Assembly (NCBI GenBank): GCA_905221605.1
Contig: CAJNDS010001408.1
Location: 7,501-19,962 of the forward strand
Source of the DNA: Symbiodinium natans
Taxonomy: Eukaryota > Sar > Dinophyceae > Suessiales > Symbiodiniaceae
DNA: 12,462 nucleotides
Direction: 5' to 3'
Below, in pieces: positions 1 through 6,233 of the stretch. The position numbers and the translations under genes are program-made. Every line of letters begins with the position of its first letter. Position 1 is the stretch's first letter. The notes beneath the pieces are model-generated. The model made no database searches. It saw only the letters and a program-made list of their open reading frames with translations, and was not told the DNA's origin.

Positions 1-16
1 CTCTTTCTTATATTTT

Positions 17-89
<73 letters not shown>

Positions 90-2064
90 TTTTGTGTCTC
101 TCAACGCCCACTCGGCTCACGACGGGCTCCTCTTTCGCGTCCACGGGCTCCTCCTACTCAACAACTTCAGAGCGTTTCTCAATCACTCTCTCTTATACTC
201 TCTCTCAACGTCAAGGACCACTTCCTCGTCCGACAGGTGGCATGCCTTCGAAACACACATCTACCAAAAAAACACAACATGCTGCATCATGAGCAGCAAC
301 GCCACTCGCCCAACCTCCTTCTTCGCCATGCGCTTTAGCCTCAATGATCCCGGATTTGTGCGCATCCTCTTCTTTTTTTAGCCAGGCGTGACATCTAGGG
401 TGCTAATTTCAGAGAATAGAGTTGACCCTAAAGAATTCCTATTTCCGAAAAGATTACCACCCCAAAGGTCACGCTCGCCTTTTCTTATGCAAATACACGA
501 AACTCAGAAATGCACCGGTCGGACAGCCGCTCCGATACGCCGAAAGTCTCGCTGGCGGTCGAACCTCGAAAAAAAAAAAACAAAGAATCACACACGCACC
601 CAATAGCTAGAGTGATAATTTCTAAGCTCCCCACCGACTCGCCAGAAAGTTATGTGGTTCATTGCCTATCATAGTCCCACACGTGCAGCACTACGAACGA
701 TCGCACCCCACGACCACAACAAAACAAAACGCACACACACACACAAAAAAAAAATGGAACCTTCAGGCCGTTAAGCATAGCTGTCTCTTCGGCCTCACAC
801 AATGAAAACCAATCGATCCACTTCCCAAAAATGCGCACACCACCCTCTCAACACCATCTACTACCCATCCCGTCCTCCTTGACGCGGCGACTCAGTGCCT
901 CTTTCTCGGCCTTCACCGATGAATTCACAAAAGCACACCCGGCACATCCCTCAGTACCCTCCCACCCTACCAGTCCTTGCGTGCACGTGCTCGTGCGTCT
1001 CTTGCGGCTGTTCCCTGGGCGAGTATATACATACCCGTCTTCGCACACCTCAAAAAAGGTAATTACACACGACCAACCACACGACCCGAGAGCCCCACGC
1101 AGCGGCGGCAAAGGTTTGTGCCCTTGCCAGGGACGTTCTTCTCCACGTACGTCCCACACACAGCGAACTCAGCGAACGAATCATTTATTCCACCACTTCG
1201 TCCCATTTCATCCCCACGTCTATCCACCCCAGTCCTACCCCTCTGAGACCAGAACATTGCTGCACTGCCATGGCTCCCACTCCTTGTTCCATGCAGCGAT
1301 CTCCTGCTCATCACCAACAAAAAGACGAACACCCAGACCTTTCCACCACCGCCCAAACAGATAAATGTCCAAACTCCTCCGGACTGTAGTCCGGCTCCGG
1401 AACGTGCGCCTTGCACACACGCACGCATGTATGCACACAAACAAGCCAGTCGATTTCGCACGAACGTATTAGCAAAAAGAAATCACGTCAGTTTCCCCCA
1501 CGACACCGAAGCGCGCCTTGCGCTTCACGCGCCGCTTCGGCGCGGCGACCTCCCAACACAAGTAAAATGATTTTTTCGTTGACCTCTCTCCACACAATAC
1601 ATTTGTAGCACACGCCGACACGCACGAACACGTAGTTTGGTTTCGGCGCACCTCGGGCGCAACAGCCGCAGCAGGGCGCTTCACCATGGCCGCCTCAAGC
1701 AAAGAGTTAAATATTTTTCCCATTTCCAACCCCCCGCATGCCTTCCCCTCCCATTCCTCCCCAGCCGACTCCCAAACACATCACGAAACGAATATAAAGC
1801 AAACACGAGGTCCCCACGTCGCCAGAGTAGGAGTCTGTCGGGGCGGAAGCTTGGGCAACAAATGCTGCCCCATTCGAAATATGAATCGAATTAAAAACAA
1901 TCGTGTTCATGAATAAACGACGTAAAAAATATCCGACCTCGCCCTACTCCTCCCCCCCACCCCCCACGCCAACACGAACAACAAAAACACACCACACAAC
2001 CATCCCCTAATCCTTCCCTCCCAAACATTTTTGTTCTGACATTTAAAACTCCACACGTTTCGTG
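1..2064 (-). CDS. candidate multi-exon gene of unknown function (partial at left edge; exon borders inferred)
   Basis: I do not recognise this protein. The minus strand holds a chain of stop-free, mixed-composition islands that can be joined in phase with GT...AG borders: 1996-2064, 1818-1943, 1652-1693, 1487-1549, 1350-1409, 1239-1303, 1099-1195, 884-1048, 761-820, 635-690, 516-564, 458-478, 301-402, 222-260 and 153 to the window edge. Examples are WIDWFSLCEAEETAMLNGLK (761-820), AHVPEPDYSPEEFGHLSVWA (1350-1409), a Cys-rich stretch with CGTYVEKNVPGKGTNLCRRC (1099-1195) followed by VCEDGYVY (1048 downward), and EEPVDAKEEPVV (153 downward). Inferred introns are 37-124 nt. Most gaps have a T-run just before the acceptor AG on the minus strand, as expected for polypyrimidine tracts. 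Weak points: several donors are GTG or GTT rather than GTAAG, some acceptors are GAG, the 3' end of the 884-1048 exon is unresolved, and the 1550-1651 gap is itself open in frame. The 5' end may lie further upstream (open frame to 2283). Confidence 0.33.
17..87. repeat. (CT)n dinucleotide microsatellite
   Basis: About 70 bp of nearly uninterrupted CT, with two TGTCT interruptions near 37-50. Read on the minus strand it is (GA)n and stays open, so it could encode an Arg/Glu-rich run at the end of the candidate minus-strand gene, or it could lie in an intron or untranslated region. As a polypyrimidine/polypurine mirror tract it is a typical triplex-forming simple repeat. Confidence 0.95.
570..580. 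repeat. poly-A run (poly-T on minus strand)
   Basis: An A run of about 11 bases. On the minus strand it is a T run ending a few bases before a CGAG acceptor candidate at 565-568, so it could be the polypyrimidine tract of an inferred intron (565-634). Confidence 0.7.
731..754. repeat. (CA)n plus poly-A microsatellite
   Basis: A short CA repeat runs directly into about ten A. On the minus strand this is a T run followed by (GT)n, and it lies inside the inferred intron at 691-760, upstream of a CGTAG acceptor candidate. Confidence 0.8.
1508..1544. repeat. two adjacent perfect GC-rich hairpins
   Basis: GAAGCGC (1508-1514) and GCGCTTC (1520-1526) form a perfect 7-bp stem with a 5-nt loop. Two bases further on, CGCGCCG (1528-1534) and CGGCGCG (1538-1544) form a second perfect 7-bp stem with a 3-nt loop. 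They fall within an exon-like island of the minus-strand gene candidate (basic peptide VAAPKRRVKRKARF), so the symmetry may be a side effect of Arg/Lys/Ala codons. No terminator-like T run follows on either strand. Confidence 0.6.
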
Positions 2065-2490
2065 CTCATCAGAAAATAGAACCACCCAGCTCCCCACACG
2101 AACGCAAAATATTACATCTTGTCTCCAACCCAAACCACCGAATCCGAAAGCATACAAAATCCTTCCCCAATCCCACATCCGCCCAGCCACCCAACCTCCA
2201 ATCCCCCCACCCCTCCAACTCCACACATGATTTTTGTCCAATACAATCGGAAAGAACCCCCAGCCCCTCCCCCCCCCCCCCACCGACCCACCCCCCTACC
2301 CGCCCCAATCCCACATCCACCCACCCACCCAACCTCCCATCCCCCCACCCCCCCATCTTCACATAAGATCTTTTATTTTTCCATTACATTCTGAGAAAAA
2401 AAAAAATAAACCCCCCCCCCCCCCCAACCCCCAAACCCACCCACCCGTACCCCCCCCCCATACCCCGCCCCACCACCCCCTCCCAACCCA
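1945..2490. repeat. G-poor, C-run-rich low-complexity tract
   Basis: The + strand is almost devoid of G over several hundred bases and carries many C runs, including homopolymers near 2268-2281 and 2411-2425. The minus strand therefore has repeated G runs able to form quadruplexes, and the + strand could form i-motifs. Long open frames here (Pro-rich on +, Gly/Trp-rich on -) follow from composition. The left edge overlaps the first inferred exon (1996-2064) of the minus-strand gene candidate. Confidence 0.75.
2165..2373. repeat. two-copy direct repeat, 138-bp period, C-rich
   Basis: The copies start at 2165 and 2303. Both read CCCCAATCCCACATCC, then a (CCCA)-like run, then CCCAACCTCC, CCCCCCACCC and finally an ACATGAT/ACATAAGAT end. 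The 138-bp spacing is a multiple of three, so the minus-strand open frame repeats in register (GGWADVGLG / GGWVDVGLG). Local duplication of a simple C-rich segment is the simplest reading. Confidence 0.7.
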
Positions 2491-2514
2491 GCTCCACCGT
2501 CTTGCATGCTTTAG

Positions 2515-2975
2515 GTCACTGATTAGATGACGAGGCATTTGGATACCTTGACCGAGTCCTAGTTGCTCCCGCCGTTTACCCGCGCTTGATTGAATTTCAC
2601 CACTTTGACATGCACAGCACTGGGCAGAATCACATCGCACCAACAACTTCTGAGGCCAGCGCAATGCTTTATTTTAATTAAACAGTCGATTTTCCCTTGT
2701 CCACGCCAGTGCCGACATGGTTGTTCGCTGCCCAGCGAACACGCCCAAGAGTATTCCATGTCCGGCTGTCCTCGCCATGCAAGATTCCACTCTCCACCAG
2801 AGGCGTCAAGTAGCTTCTGCTCAGCTCAAACGTCAAAACAAGGAGCCCTGTGCCCAACCGTCAGAGCCAATCCTTTTCCCGAGGTTACGGATCTACTTTG
2901 CCGACTTCCCTTACCTACTTTGCTCTATCGACCAGAGGCTACAAACCTTGGAGCCTCATGCGATTATAGATACCA
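2515..2975 (-). rRNA. partial, degenerate LSU (28S) rRNA fragment, copy 1
   Basis: Read on the minus strand, this segment follows the eukaryotic cytosolic large-subunit rRNA in order. It has CTCCAAGG and AGCCTCTGG, then GTAAGGGAAGTCGGCAAA, TAGATCCGTAAC, AGGATTGGCTCTGA, GGACAAGGG, CGACTGTTTAATTAAAA, CTGCCCAGTGCT, TGTCAAAGT, CAAGCGCGGGTAAACGGCGG and CCTCGTCATCTAAT, and it stops abruptly after AGTGAC at 2515. It covers only part of the molecule and lacks the continuation that copy 2 retains. Strongly conserved positions are changed: eukaryotic ACTATGACTCTCTTAAGG reads ACTAGGACTCGGTCAAGG, and one T is missing before CTGCCCAGTG. This points to a pseudogene or relic rather than a functional gene. 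The identification is from memory of the conserved rRNA core, with no alignment run. Confidence 0.88.
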
Positions 2976-3138
2976 CCAAGGGTGTGAATAAGTCTGTCCC
3001 TCGGCATTTCGATGGCAGTCGAGAACGCACGGGACACCTCGGTAGACAAGGCGCTATACTACACCTCCTAAGTCATTTCACAAAGTCGGACTAGAGTCAA
3101 GCTCAACAAGATCTTTCTTTCCCTGCTGATTATCCCAG

Positions 3139-3174
<36 letters not shown>

Positions 3175-3462
3175 GTAGGGACAGTGGGAATCTCGTTAAT
3201 CCATTCGTACGTGTCACTGATTAGATGACGAGGGTTTGGATTCCTTAACCGAGTCCTAGTTACTCCCGCCGTTTACCCGCGCTTGATCGAATTGCATCAC
3301 TTTGACATCCACAGCACTGGGCAGAATCACATCGCACCAACAACTTCTGAGGCCAGCGCAATGCTTTGTTTTGGTCAAACAGTCGAATTTCCCTTGTCCA
3401 CTCCAGCTCGGAGATGATTGTTTCCTGCCCAACGAACACGCCGAAGAACATTCCATGTCCAA
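2976..3462 (-). rRNA. partial, degenerate LSU (28S) rRNA fragment, copy 2
   Basis: On the minus strand it enters at about 3462 and repeats copy 1's last 250 bp: GGACAAGGGAAATTCGACTG, CTGCCCAGTGCT, CAAGCGCGGGTAAACGGCGG. It then runs on where copy 1 stops: GAATGGATTAACGAGATTCC, CACTGTCCCTACCTACTATC, GCGAAACCACAGCCAAGGGA, GTTGAGCTTGACTCTAGTCC, TTTGTGAAATGACTTAG, GGTGTAG and, more divergent, GACTTATTC. It joins copy 1 near 2976. It shares with copy 1 the ACTAGGACTCGGT change at the otherwise nearly invariant helix-69 region, so the two probably derive from one already altered ancestor. They also differ from each other at many positions in the shared 250 bp. Neither fragment could make a full LSU. 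Confidence 0.88.
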
Positions 3463-3498
3463 CAGGTAACGAACGATCCTTATTAAAATGTTCCGAAA

Positions 3499-3843
3499 TT
3501 TCTCTCTTCTCTCTTCTCTCTTCTCTCTTCTCTGGTCTCTCTTCTCTCTTTTCTCTTCTCTATTGTCTCTTCATTCTTCTCTCTTCTCTCTTCTCTCTTC
3601 TCTCTTCTCTCTTCTCTCTTATCTCTTCTCTCTTCTCTCTTCTCTCTTCTCTCTGCTCTCTTTTCTCTTCTCTCTTCTCTCTTCTCTCTTCTCTCTTCTC
3701 TCTTCTCTCTTCTTTCTTCTCTCTTGTCTCTTCTCTTTTCTCTCTTCTCTCTTCTCTCTTCTCTCTTCTCTCTTCTGGTTTCTCTCTTCTCTCTTCTCTC
3801 TTCTCTTTTATCTCTTCTCCTATTTATCTTTTCTCTTCTCTCT
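3499..3843. repeat. (TTCTCTC)n heptamer array 1
   Basis: About 345 bp of a 7-bp repeat TTCTCTC with scattered point changes. It begins just after a 20-bp unique linker beyond the rRNA fragment and runs into the first palindrome. The + strand is pure pyrimidine over most of its length. The 7-bp period makes all + frames encode the same seven-residue Leu/Phe/Ser repeat, which explains the open frames here. Confidence 0.95.
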
Positions 3844-3847
3844 GCAA

Positions 3848-3949
3848 TGAGATTTTATGAATATCAAACAATGATCATGAAATCTCAAGAAATTTGATTA
3901 ATCAAATTCTGAGGTTTCACGATCATCATTAGATATTCATAAGACCTCA
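3848..3949. repeat. 102-bp palindrome, copy 1
   Basis: Outer arms are TGAGATTTTATGAATATC and GATATTCATAAGACCTCA; the centre is TTTGATTAATCAAA, itself a perfect palindrome. Copy 1 has a mixed arm pair (GAAATCTC on the left, GAGGTTTC on the right), which would pair through a wobble if transcribed. Confidence 0.93.
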
Positions 3950-3997
3950 GAATTTTGCTCCGATTGATCGAATTTCTCTGAATGAATATAAATCATA

Positions 3998-4310
3998 TCT
4001 TTCTTTTCTCTGTTCTCTTCTCTCTTCTTTCTTCTCTCTTCTCTCTTCTCTCTTCTCTCTTCTATCTTCTCTCTTCTCTCTTCTCTCTTCTCTCTTCTCT
4101 CTTCTCTCTTCTCTCTTCTCTCTTCTCTCTTCTCTCTTCTCTCTTCTCTCTTCTCTCTTCTCTCTTCTCTTCTCTCTTCTCTTTCTCTCTTCTCTCTTCT
4201 CTCTTCTCTCTTCTCTCTTCTCTCTTCTCTCTTCTCTCTTCTCTCTTCTCTCTTCTCTCTTCTCTCTTCTCTCTTCTTTCTTCTCTCTTCTCTCTTCTCT
4301 CTTCTCTCTT
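3998..4310. repeat. (TTCTCTC)n heptamer array 2
   Basis: About 310 bp of the same 7-bp unit as the first array, more uniform than it, with one phase break near 4170-4185. It separates palindromes 1 and 2. Homogeneous pyrimidine strand; a strong candidate for intramolecular triplex formation and replication slippage. Confidence 0.95.
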
Positions 4311-4313
4311 CAA

Positions 4314-4415
4314 TGAGGTTTTATAAATATCGGAGAATGATCGTGAAATCTCAAGATATTTGATCAATCAAATTCTGAGATTTCACGATCATCATTAGAT
4401 TTTCATAAGACCTCA
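4314..4415. repeat. 102-bp palindrome, copy 2
   Basis: Same architecture as the others. Both arms carry the A:T version of one position (GAAATCTC left, GAGATTTC right), whereas copies 3-7 carry the G:C version in both arms. The centre is TTTGATCAATCAAA. Confidence 0.93.
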
Positions 4416-4461
4416 GAATTTCGGTCCGATTGATCGAATTTCTCTGAATGAATATAATTAA

Positions 4462-4535
4462 TTTCTCTCTTCTTTCTTCTTTCTTCTATCTTCTTTCTTC
4501 TTTCTTCTTTCTTCTTTCTTCTTTCTTCTTTCTTC
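4462..4535. repeat. (TTCTTTC)n heptamer variant array
   Basis: About 70 bp of a variant 7-bp unit, TTCTTTC, instead of TTCTCTC. It separates palindromes 2 and 3, so the spacer repeat has evolved separately at this site while keeping its 7-bp period and pyrimidine strand. Confidence 0.9.
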
Positions 4536-4537
4536 AA

Positions 4538-4639
4538 TGAGGTTTTATGAATATCGAAGAATCATCGTGAAACCTCAGGATATTTGATTAATCAAATTCC
4601 GAGGTTTCACGATCATCCTTAGATATTCATAAGACCTCA
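4538..4639. repeat. 102-bp palindrome, copy 3
   Basis: Left arm contains GAAGAATCATCGTGAAACCT; right arm contains GAGGTTTCACGATCATCC; centre TTTGATTAATCAAA. The tail starts AAATTTGATCCGATTGATTG, shared with copy 6 apart from one base. Confidence 0.93.
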
Positions 4640-4748
4640 GAAATTTGATCCGATTGATTGAATTTCTCTGCATCAACATAATTAGTTGTCTCTCTTCTCT
4701 CTTCTTTCTTCTCTTTTCTCTTATCTCTCTTATCTCTTCTCTCTGCAA

Positions 4749-4850
4749 TGAGGTTTTATGAATATCGAAGGATGATCATGAAACCTCAGGATATTTGACT
4801 AATTAAATTCCGAGGTTTCACGATCATCCTTAGATATTCATAAGACCTCA
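4749..4850. repeat. 102-bp palindrome, copy 4
   Basis: Left arm GAAGGATGATCATGAAACCT matches the right arm better than copies 3, 5 and 6 do. The centre is less perfect (TTTGACTAATTAAA). The left arm is shared with copy 7. Confidence 0.93.
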
Positions 4851-4952
4851 GAATTTTGGCCCGATTGATCGAATTTCTCTGAATATATATAATTAATTTT
4901 CTCTCTTCTCTCTTTTCTTTTCTCTCATCTCCCTTTTCTCTTCTCTCCACAA

Positions 4953-5054
4953 TGAGGTTTTATGAATATCGAAGAATCATCGTGAAACCTCAGGATATTT
5001 GATTAATTAAATTCCGAGGTTTCACGATCATCCTTAGATATTCATAAGACCTCA
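4953..5054. repeat. 102-bp palindrome, copy 5
   Basis: Left arm as in copies 3 and 6; tail and following spacer as in copy 4. This suggests unequal exchange within the array. Centre TTTGATTAATTAAA. Confidence 0.93.
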
Positions 5055-5156
5055 GAATTTTGGCCCGATTGATCGAATTTCTCTGAATATATATAATTAA
5101 TTTTCTCTCTTCTCTCTTTTCTTTTCTCTCATCTCCCTTTTCTCTTCTCTCCACAA

Positions 5157-5258
5157 TGAGGTTTTATGAATATCGAAGAATCATCGTGAAACCTCAGGAT
5201 ATTTGATTAATCAAATTCCGAGGTTTCACGATCATCCTTAGATATTCATAAGACCTCA
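5157..5258. repeat. 102-bp palindrome, copy 6
   Basis: Near-identical to copy 3, 619 bp away, including its tail and the following spacer. Confidence 0.93.
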
Positions 5259-5367
5259 GAAATTTAATCCGATTGATTGAATTTCTCTGCATCAATATAA
5301 TTAGTTGTCTCTCTTCTCTCTTCTTTCTTCTCTTTTCTCTTATCTCTCTTATCTCTTCTCTCTGCAA

Positions 5368-5469
5368 TGAGGTTTTATGAATATCGAAGGATGATCATGA
5401 AACCTCAGGATATTTGATTAATTAAATTCCGAGGTTTCACGATCATCATTAGATATTCATAAGACCTCA
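5368..5469. repeat. 102-bp palindrome, copy 7
   Basis: Left half near-identical to copy 4; right arm has CATCATT like copies 1 and 2 rather than CATCCTT. Its tail leads straight into the telomere-like motif rather than into a pyrimidine spacer. Confidence 0.93.
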
Positions 5470-5508
5470 GAATTTTGTTCCGATTAATCGAATATTTCTG
5501 AATGAAAA

Positions 5509-5522
5509 CCCTAAACCCTAAA
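5509..5522. repeat. interstitial telomere motif (CCCTAAA)x2
   Basis: Two exact head-to-tail CCCTAAA units, flanked by AAAA, at the right border of the palindrome array. This is the C-rich strand of a TTTAGGG telomere. The orientation (CCCTAAA on +) is that expected if a chromosome end lay to the left. The sequence is also the plant-type telo-box promoter motif, but no gene start is visible beside it. Confidence 0.8.
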
Positions 5523-5690
5523 ATATAATCCCTGCTTATTATTAATATTTCCAGCTTAGTTTCTTTTTGTTTCTTTAATTATTATTATGATTATTATTAT
5601 TATATTTGATCGAAGATCAATTATTATTATTTTTATTATGATTATTAGTATTATTGAAGGTCCTTGGCTTAGCCTTCTCGCCATGTCACT
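5523..5690. repeat. ATT-rich trinucleotide tract
   Basis: AT-rich sequence with (ATT/TTA)n runs at about 5576-5602 and 5620-5655 on either side of a small perfect hairpin TTGATC-GAA-GATCAA. No gene is visible. Confidence 0.8.
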
Positions 5691-5695
5691 TGCAA

Positions 5696-5751
<56 letters not shown>
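5696..5751. repeat. (CT)n dinucleotide microsatellite
   Basis: About 55 bp of CT with one TTT interruption near 5706. It runs directly into the hexamer array. Confidence 0.95.
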
Positions 5752-5754
<3 letters not shown>

Positions 5755-5755
5755 T

Positions 5756-5789
5756 TCACTCTCACTCTCACTCTCTTTCTCACTCTCTT

Positions 5790-5888
<99 letters not shown>
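5756..5888. repeat. (CACTCT)n hexamer array
   Basis: About 22 units of CACTCT with two CTTT variants near the left end. The 6-bp period encodes dipeptide repeats (Leu-Thr or Leu-Ser on +, Ser-Glu on -), which accounts for the long open frames on both strands. Confidence 0.95.
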
Positions 5889-5931
5889 CATACAAGCAAC
5901 ACACAGCAAGCAGGTGCAGGCGAGGGCTTAC

Positions 5932-5974
5932 CTCCATCGAAGTACTCGCCGTCCACCTTGTAGCCTGACGAACA
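5932..5974 (-). CDS. isolated exon-like island (CSSGYKVDGEYFDG)
   Basis: On the minus strand, 43 bp of GC-balanced sequence reads CSSGYKVDGEYFDG and is followed at once by a good 5' splice site (GTAAGC, plus-strand 5926-5931). A possible acceptor CGTCAG lies at 5965-5970, which would make a 33-nt exon. Otherwise the frame is open further upstream through an A run and GA repeat. It stands out because it is the only non-repetitive piece between two simple-repeat arrays. The Cys/Gly/Tyr-rich look recalls EGF-like or Cys-rich extracellular modules and the island at 1048 downward (VCEDGYVY). That likeness is too short to prove homology or that both belong to one gene. Confidence 0.3.
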
Positions 5975-5991
5975 CGTTTTTTTTTCCCCAG

Positions 5992-6090
5992 CTCTCTCTC
6001 ACTCCCCCCTCCCTCTCTCTCTCTCCCTCTCCCTCTCCCTTTCTCTCTTTGACTCTCTCTCTCTCTCACTCTCTCTCTCTCTCTCTGTCC
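5992..6090. repeat. CT-rich pyrimidine tract
   Basis: Irregular CTCTCT/CCCTCT sequence with few purines, the third simple-repeat block around the exon-like island. No gene is visible. Confidence 0.85.
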
Positions 6091-6100
6091 CTCTCGCCCA

Positions 6101-6214
6101 TCAGCTTTTCCGCGCCTTGACGCCGGGCAGGTCGACGCCCACCCGCCCACCAGCGCCCGGACCCCCCACCGCGCCCCTACAGACTGTTTGAGCAAAAGCA
6201 CGCGGCAACGTCAT
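6101..6214 (-). CDS. small GC-rich ORF, 37 aa, doubtful
   Basis: Minus-strand ATG at 6214 to TGA at 6101. The C-terminal part reads GRVGVDLPGVKARKS, which is coding-like, and the middle is a Gly-rich stretch from G runs. There is no recognisable motif, no clear start context, and another minus frame across the same bases is also open. It could be the last exon of something spliced from higher coordinates, or chance. Confidence 0.12.
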   Translation of the reverse strand: MTLPRAFAQTVCRGAVGGPGAGGRVGVDLPGVKARKS

Positions 6215-6233
6215 GCACGAAACACACATGTAG

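Larger units (their letters stand above)
3845..5504. repeat. seven-copy palindrome array with pyrimidine-tract spacers
   Basis: Each unit has four parts: a CAATGAG start; a 102-bp near-perfect palindrome; a conserved tail of about 45 bp (core CCGATTGAT, then GAATTTCTCTG, then an AT-rich TATAATTAATT-like end) that contains a second weak AGAAATT/AATTTCT inverted repeat; and a CT-rich spacer. Palindrome starts are 3848, 4314, 4538, 4749, 4953, 5157 and 5368, giving steps of 466, 224, 211, 204, 204 and 211 bp. The first step is long because of a second heptamer array. Copies 3-4 and 6-7 are near-identical pairs 619 bp apart. The array ends at an interstitial telomere motif (5509). I do not recognise the family. 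It resembles a foldback element only in being palindromic. Confidence 0.93.

Noticed and set aside
831-1364. 177-aa + strand ORF in the left segment
   Set aside because: It is biased toward Pro, His, Ser and Thr by A/C-rich sequence and lies opposite the minus-strand islands. It remains a weaker alternative if the minus-strand model fails.
2590-3094. Overlapping + strand ORFs of 133 and 125 aa that look like a normal protein
   Set aside because: They are antisense to the LSU rRNA fragments. The apparent protein quality comes from the structured rRNA sequence.
2559-3462. A conserved pair of minus-strand ORFs (66 and 68 aa, both ending RVNGGSN) suggesting a duplicated small gene
   Set aside because: They are translations of the rRNA sense strand. 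Nearly all differences I compared between the copies change the amino acid (for example V/M, K/Q, N/D, H/D), so there is no sign of protein-level constraint.
2515-3465. Small LTR-type (TRIM) retroelement: 250-bp direct repeats flanking about 440 bp
   Set aside because: The repeats and the interior are both contiguous LSU rRNA sequence. No primer-binding site or polypurine tract was seen.
3366-4367. Long Leu/Phe/Ser-rich ORFs (+) and a Glu/Arg/Lys-rich ORF (-)
   Set aside because: They are produced by the stop-free 7-bp repeat in every frame.
3845-5504. CRISPR-like array, because of regularly spaced palindromic repeats
   Set aside because: Repeats are 102 bp, far longer than CRISPR repeats. 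Spacers are simple pyrimidine sequence, not unique, no cas genes are present, and the DNA is eukaryotic.
5587-6201. Long ORFs of 177 aa (+) and 171 aa (-) over the CT and CACTCT arrays
   Set aside because: They are mostly dipeptide repeats from 2-bp and 6-bp units. Only the short complex island at 5932-5974 was kept as a candidate.
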